Below, piece by piece: positions 29,648 to 33,272 of a DNA stretch of 33,272 bases. The stretch is taken from assembly GCF_014360585.1 (NCBI RefSeq), contig NZ_JACIXG010000056.1, forward strand, positions 1 through 33,272. Direction: 5' to 3'. The first letter of the stretch is position 1, and each line of letters starts with the position of its first letter. The notes beneath the pieces were generated by a model. That model searched no databases. It was not told where the DNA came from and saw nothing but the letters and a program-made list of their open reading frames with translations. Source of the stretch: Nocardioides sp. Its GTDB lineage: Bacteria; Actinomycetota; Actinomycetes; Propionibacteriales; Nocardioidaceae. The position numbers and the translations under genes are program-made.

Positions 29648-30646
29648 ATGACTCTGACAGCACCAGCGCCTGCCGCCGAGACCCCGCGGTCTCGGCGGCG
29701 GGCGCCCCGCCCCTTCCAGCGCGTGCGAGACTCCTACCGCCGCTACTGGTACGCCTACGCGATGGTCGCGCCCGTCGTGATCGTCCTCGGCGTCCTCGTC
29801 GGCTACCCGCTCGCCCGCGGCTTCTACCTGACCCTGACCAACGCCAACAGCCTCAACTCGGCACGCACGATCGGCGCCAACACGATCGACGCGACGTACG
29901 AGTTCATCGGCCTGAGCAACTACGCCGAGATCCTCTGGGGCCCGGCGGCGTACGACCGCTTCTGGTCCCTCTTCGTCTGGACGATCGTCTGGACCGTCAC
30001 CTGTGTCGTGCTGCACTACGTCATCGGGCTCGGGCTGGCGATGCTGCTCAACCAGCGGCTGCGCGGACGCGTGGCGTACCGGCTGCTGCTGATCCTGCCG
30101 TGGGCGGTGCCGACATTCGTCACCGTCTTCGCCTGGCGGATCATGCTGGCCGACGCGGGGGTCATCAACACGATGCTCGGCACGATCGGCCTAGCCGAGC
30201 CGAGCTGGCTCGAGAATCCGACCTGGCAACGTATCGCCGCGATCATGGTCAACACCTGGTGCGGCGTGCCGTTCATGATGCTCTCCCTGCTCGGCGGGCT
30301 GCAGTCCATCGACGAGAACCTCTACGAGGCCGCCGAGATCGACGGCGCCAGCGCCTGGCAGCGGTTCCGCCACGTCACGCTGCCGGGGCTCTCCTCGGTG
30401 AGCTCGACCGTCGTCCTGCTCGGCGTGATCTGGACCTTCAACCAGTTCGCGATCATCTTCCTGCTCTTCGGCAACACCGCGCCGGACGCGCAGATCCTGG
30501 TCACCTGGGCCTATCGACTCGGGTTCGGACAGCAGCCTCGCGACTTCGCCATGTCGGCGGCGTACGGCGTCCTCCTGCTCGCGATCCTGATCGTCTTCAC
30601 GTCCTTCTACTACCGGTGGTTGAAACGCAATGACCAGCTCGCCTAG
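29648..30646 (+). CDS. Sugar ABC transporter permease (MalF type)
   Basis: Membrane subunit of 332 aa with a basic cytosolic tail (about 1-35) and six predicted helices (YAYAMVAPVVIVLGVLVGYP, WTIVWTVTCVVLHYVIGLGL, and further). The conserved EAA loop for contact with the ATPase is YEAAEIDGASAWQRFRHVTL followed by PG. It belongs with the binding protein 37 nt upstream and overlaps the second permease gene by 17 bp, so the three are one transport unit for alpha-glucosides or maltodextrins. Confidence 0.94.
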   Translation: MTLTAPAPAAETPRSRRRAPRPFQRVRDSYRRYWYAYAMVAPVVIVLGVLVGYPLARGFYLTLTNANSLNSARTIGANTIDATYEFIGLSNYAEILWGPAAYDRFWSLFVWTIVWTVTCVVLHYVIGLGLAMLLNQRLRGRVAYRLLLILPWAVPTFVTVFAWRIMLADAGVINTMLGTIGLAEPSWLENPTWQRIAAIMVNTWCGVPFMMLSLLGGLQSIDENLYEAAEIDGASAWQRFRHVTLPGLSSVSSTVVLLGVIWTFNQFAIIFLLFGNTAPDAQILVTWAYRLGFGQQPRDFAMSAAYGVLLLAILIVFTSFYYRWLKRNDQLA

Positions 30647-31508
30647 CACCAGCGCACTCCGAAAGCCTCAGCGGCGACGCGGCGAACTCGGCCCGGTCGC
30701 CCGGGTGGGCACGCACGTGACGCTCTCGGTGGCGTCGCTGATCGCGCTGTTCCCCGTCATCTGGCTCGTCTACCTCTCCCTGGGACCGGACAAGGACGAC
30801 TACCTCCACCCCGGCGGGATCGCCGCGAAGGCGACGCTCGACAACTACTGGTTCGTGCTCACCAACACCGCCTTCTTCGACTGGCTGTGGTCGACGATGG
30901 TCGTCGCGGGCGGCACGACCCTGTTCGGAGTGATGTCGGCGGCGACGACCGGCTACGCGGTCTCCCGGATGCGGTTCCCCGGCCACCGGCCGCTGATGTG
31001 GGTCCTGCTGCTGACGCAGGCGTTCCCGATCGCGGTGCTGATCGTGCCGATGTACGAGATCTTCTCGCGGCTGCGCCTGGTCGACTCGCACCTCGGCCTG
31101 ATCCTGGTCAACTGCACCACGATCGTCCCCTACTGCTCGTGGCTGCTGAAGGGCTACTTCGACACGATCCCGATCGAGATCGACGAGGCCGGCATGATCG
31201 ACGGGCTCACCCCGTTCGGTACGTTCTGGCGGCTGATCCTGCCGCTGGCCCGACCTGGCCTCGCCGTCGCCGCGTTCTACGCCTTCATCACCGCGTTCGC
31301 CGAGGTCGCCTTCGCCTCGACATTCCTGCTCGACGACTCGAAGTACACCTTCGCGGTCGGGCTGCAGAGCTTCGTCAGCGAGCACGACGCGCAGTGGAAC
31401 CTGATGGCAGCCACCGCGGTCCTCATCGCCATCCCCGTGACCATCTTCTTCTACATCGTCCAAAGGCACGTCGTCACCGGTCTGACCGCCGGCGGCGTCA
31501 AAGGCTGA
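30630..31508 (+). CDS. Sugar ABC transporter permease (MalG type)
   Basis: Second membrane subunit of 292 aa with six predicted helices (VTLSVASLIALFPVIWLVYL, MVVAGGTTLFGVMSAATTGY, LIVPMYEIFSRLRLVDSHLG). The EAA loop is IDEAGMIDGLTPFGTFWRLI followed by LPLARPG. It begins inside the end of the MalF-type gene, and the alpha-glucosidase gene starts 8 nt after its stop, so all four genes should be co-transcribed. Confidence 0.94.
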   Translation: MTSSPSTSALRKPQRRRGELGPVARVGTHVTLSVASLIALFPVIWLVYLSLGPDKDDYLHPGGIAAKATLDNYWFVLTNTAFFDWLWSTMVVAGGTTLFGVMSAATTGYAVSRMRFPGHRPLMWVLLLTQAFPIAVLIVPMYEIFSRLRLVDSHLGLILVNCTTIVPYCSWLLKGYFDTIPIEIDEAGMIDGLTPFGTFWRLILPLARPGLAVAAFYAFITAFAEVAFASTFLLDDSKYTFAVGLQSFVSEHDAQWNLMAATAVLIAIPVTIFFYIVQRHVVTGLTAGGVKG

Positions 31509-31516
31509 AAGGCCCC

Positions 31517-33169
31517 ATGAACATGAACAGGTCCTCCATGAGCACCGAATGGTGGCGTGACGCCGTCATCTACCAGGTGTACCCCCGCAGCTTCGCCGAC
31601 AGCGACGGCGACGGCACCGGTGACCTTCCCGGGATCCGGTCCCGGCTCCCCTACCTCCGCGACCTGGGGGTGGATGCGGTCTGGCTGAGCCCGTTCTACG
31701 CCTCGCCGCAGGCCGACGGGGGCTACGACGTCTCCGACTACCGTGCGGTCGACCCGCGCTACGGGACGCTCGACGACGCTCGCGCGCTGATCACCTCGGC
31801 GCACGAGCTCGGGCTGAAGATCATCGCCGACATCGTCCCCAACCACTCCTCCGACCAGCACGTCTGGTTCCAGCAGGCGCTGGCCGAGGGGCCGGATTCA
31901 CCGATGCGGTCGCGCTACCACTTCCTGCCCGGGCGCGGCGAGAACGGCGAGGAGCCGCCCAACGACTGGGACTCGATCTTCGGCGGGCCCGCCTGGACGC
32001 GGGTGCCGGACGACCCCGAAGGCCGCGAGAACGCACAGTGGTACCTCCATCTCTTCGCCCCCGAGCAGCCCGACTTCAACTGGAACTCCCCCGAGGTGCA
32101 CGCCGAGTTCCTCGACATCCTGCGGTTCTGGCTCGACCTCGGCATCGACGGCTTCCGCATCGACGTCGCCCATGGCCTGGTCAAGGCCGAGGGCCTGCCG
32201 TCCATCGGCCACGCGGAGCAGCTCCACCTGCTCGGCAACGACGTGATGCCGTTCTTCGACCAGGACGGAGTCCACGAGATCTACCGCACCTGGCGGCGGG
32301 TGCTGGCGGACTACCCGGACCGGATCTTCGTCGCCGAGGCCTGGACGCCCACGGTGGCGCGGTCGGCCAACTACGTACGCCCCGACGAACTGCACCAGGC
32401 CTTCAACTTCGAGTACCTCGACACCGCCTGGGACGCCTCGGCGCTGCGCAAGGTCATCGACAGCTCCCTCGACGCGATGCGGCCGGTCGGCGCCCCGGCG
32501 ACCTGGGTGCTGTCCAACCATGACGTCACCCGGCACGCCACCCGGTTCGCCAACCCGCCGGGTTCCGGCACCCAGATCCGTACGCCGGGTGACCGCGAGC
32601 TCGGCCTGCGGCGGGCCCGCGCGGCGACGCTGCTGATGCTGGCGCTTCCGGGCTCGGCGTACGTCTACCAGGGCGAGGAGCTCGGCCTCCCCGACGTCAC
32701 CGACCTGCCCGACGAGGTCCGCCAGGACCCGTCCTTCCACCGTGCCAGCGGTCAGGACGGCTTCCGCGACGGCTGCCGGGTGCCGCTGCCGTGGACCCGG
32801 TCGGGCTCCTCCTACGGCTTCGGTGACGGCGGCTCCTGGCTCCCCCAGCCGTCATCGTGGGGCGAGCTCAGTGTCGAGGCCCAGACCGGCATTTCCGGAT
32901 CGACCCTGGAGCTCTACCGCTCGGCGCTGAACATCCGTCGCGAGGTCCCCGGCCTCGGCGCCGGCGACGCGGTGACCTGGCACGACGAGGCCCCCGCCGG
33001 GGTCCTCTGGTTCGAGCGCGACGGCTTCGCCTGCACGGTCAACACCACTAAGGAGCCCGTACGCATCGCCGCCCCCGGCCGCGTACTCCTCTCCTCCTCC
33101 GGCACCCTGCCCGTCACCGACGGCTCCGCCGACCTCCCCGGCGACACGACCGTCTGGTGGGAGCTCTAA
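31517..33169 (+). CDS. Alpha-glucosidase, glycoside hydrolase family 13
   Basis: Cytosolic GH13 enzyme of 550 aa without signal peptide, probably releasing glucose from imported alpha-glucosides such as maltose, isomaltose or sucrose. Conserved regions are YQVYPRSFADSDGDGTGDLP, DVSDYRAVDPRYGTLDD, IIADIVPNHSSDQH, the nucleophile Asp216 in GFRIDVAHG, the acid/base Glu274 in VAEAW and Asp336 in SNHDVTRH. The layout is that of oligo-1,6-glucosidase/alpha-glucosidase subfamilies rather than amylases. ATG 31517 follows GAAAGG 5 nt upstream; ATG 31523 or 31538 are possible. It is the last gene of the LacI-controlled operon and is followed by the second 21-bp mirror element. Confidence 0.94.
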   Translation: MNMNRSSMSTEWWRDAVIYQVYPRSFADSDGDGTGDLPGIRSRLPYLRDLGVDAVWLSPFYASPQADGGYDVSDYRAVDPRYGTLDDARALITSAHELGLKIIADIVPNHSSDQHVWFQQALAEGPDSPMRSRYHFLPGRGENGEEPPNDWDSIFGGPAWTRVPDDPEGRENAQWYLHLFAPEQPDFNWNSPEVHAEFLDILRFWLDLGIDGFRIDVAHGLVKAEGLPSIGHAEQLHLLGNDVMPFFDQDGVHEIYRTWRRVLADYPDRIFVAEAWTPTVARSANYVRPDELHQAFNFEYLDTAWDASALRKVIDSSLDAMRPVGAPATWVLSNHDVTRHATRFANPPGSGTQIRTPGDRELGLRRARAATLLMLALPGSAYVYQGEELGLPDVTDLPDEVRQDPSFHRASGQDGFRDGCRVPLPWTRSGSSYGFGDGGSWLPQPSSWGELSVEAQTGISGSTLELYRSALNIRREVPGLGAGDAVTWHDEAPAGVLWFERDGFACTVNTTKEPVRIAAPGRVLLSSSGTLPVTDGSADLPGDTTVWWEL

Positions 33170-33180
33170 CCCACACCCCA

Positions 33181-33272
33181 GCCGAGGCGTCACTCCCGTC
33201 AGCCGAGTTGGCAGCGCTATGCCAACTCGGCCGACGCACGGGACGCCGCGGCCGACGTACGGGACCCCTCGG
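33181..33272. repeat. Modular 21-bp mirror repeat element, copy 2 (runs to the window end)
   Basis: Two forward units start at 33181 and 33202 (GCCGAGGCGTCACTCCCGTCA style, given here in part as GCCGAG-NNN). Three reverse units end at 33230, 33251 and 33272, each ending CTCGG or CGCGG. The middle units overlap by the same 8-bp offset as in copy 1 and form a hairpin at 33203-33230 (CCGAGTTGGCA with TGCCAACTCGG, 11 bp perfect). It begins 11 nt after the alpha-glucosidase stop and may continue beyond the window. Confidence 0.8.

Overview
The window is about 33 kb of GC-rich actinobacterial chromosome. The coding density, many GTG starts, several genes with a -10 hexamer directly in front of the start codon, a two-gene acyl-CoA dehydrogenase operon, a DUF222/HNH gene and the style of the intergenic repeats all suggest a Nocardioidaceae member such as Nocardioides; this is inference, since no rRNA or tRNA gene is present. 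I found no phage, integrase, transposase or CRISPR array.

Layout. (1) 101-6247: a small penicillin-binding protein, a repeat-rich gap, then a histidine kinase/response regulator pair followed by a two-gene ABC exporter. (2) 6416-12764: an SMP-30-type lactonase, a diacylglycerol-kinase-type lipid kinase, a MOSC protein coupled to a PEP-mutase/isocitrate-lyase-like protein, a CDF zinc exporter, a TetR regulator, a guanidinium exporter (Gdx/SugE) behind a guanidine-III riboswitch, and an orphan LysR-type ligand-binding domain. (3) 12884-17598: a solute-binding/VWA fusion protein with an overlapping unknown partner, galactokinase, and a patatin-like lipase. (4) 17772-22281: two coupled acyl-CoA dehydrogenases, a divergent peptide deformylase, and L-2-hydroxyglutarate oxidase. 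(5) 22293-26130: a decaying accessory patch with an MntA/HepT toxin-antitoxin pair whose toxin is frameshifted, the remains of an ABC-F ATPase gene, a Pr6Pr membrane protein, a DUF222/HNH gene interrupted by TGA, and a repeat-rich gap. (6) 26131-33169: an RNase HI-GNAT fusion, then a complete alpha-glucoside utilisation locus with a divergent LacI repressor, lipoprotein binding protein, two permeases and a GH13 alpha-glucosidase.

Regulation readable from sequence. The gdx leader carries the core of a guanidine-III riboswitch. Two near-identical 18-bp sites, one at the gdx promoter and one at the tetR promoter, suggest that the neighbouring TetR adds transcriptional control. A 31-bp inverted repeat overlaps the predicted promoter of the sugar operon and is the likely LacI operator. 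Two palindromes lie between the acyl-CoA dehydrogenases and def.

The least explained item is a modular element built of 21-bp units arranged as mirror images around a 28-nt hairpin. It occurs directly downstream of the ABC exporter (6247-6380) and of the sugar operon (33181-33272) with the same geometry but different stem sequences. The best candidates for a little-studied protein system are the solute-binding/VWA fusion and its overlapping partner at 12884-15383.
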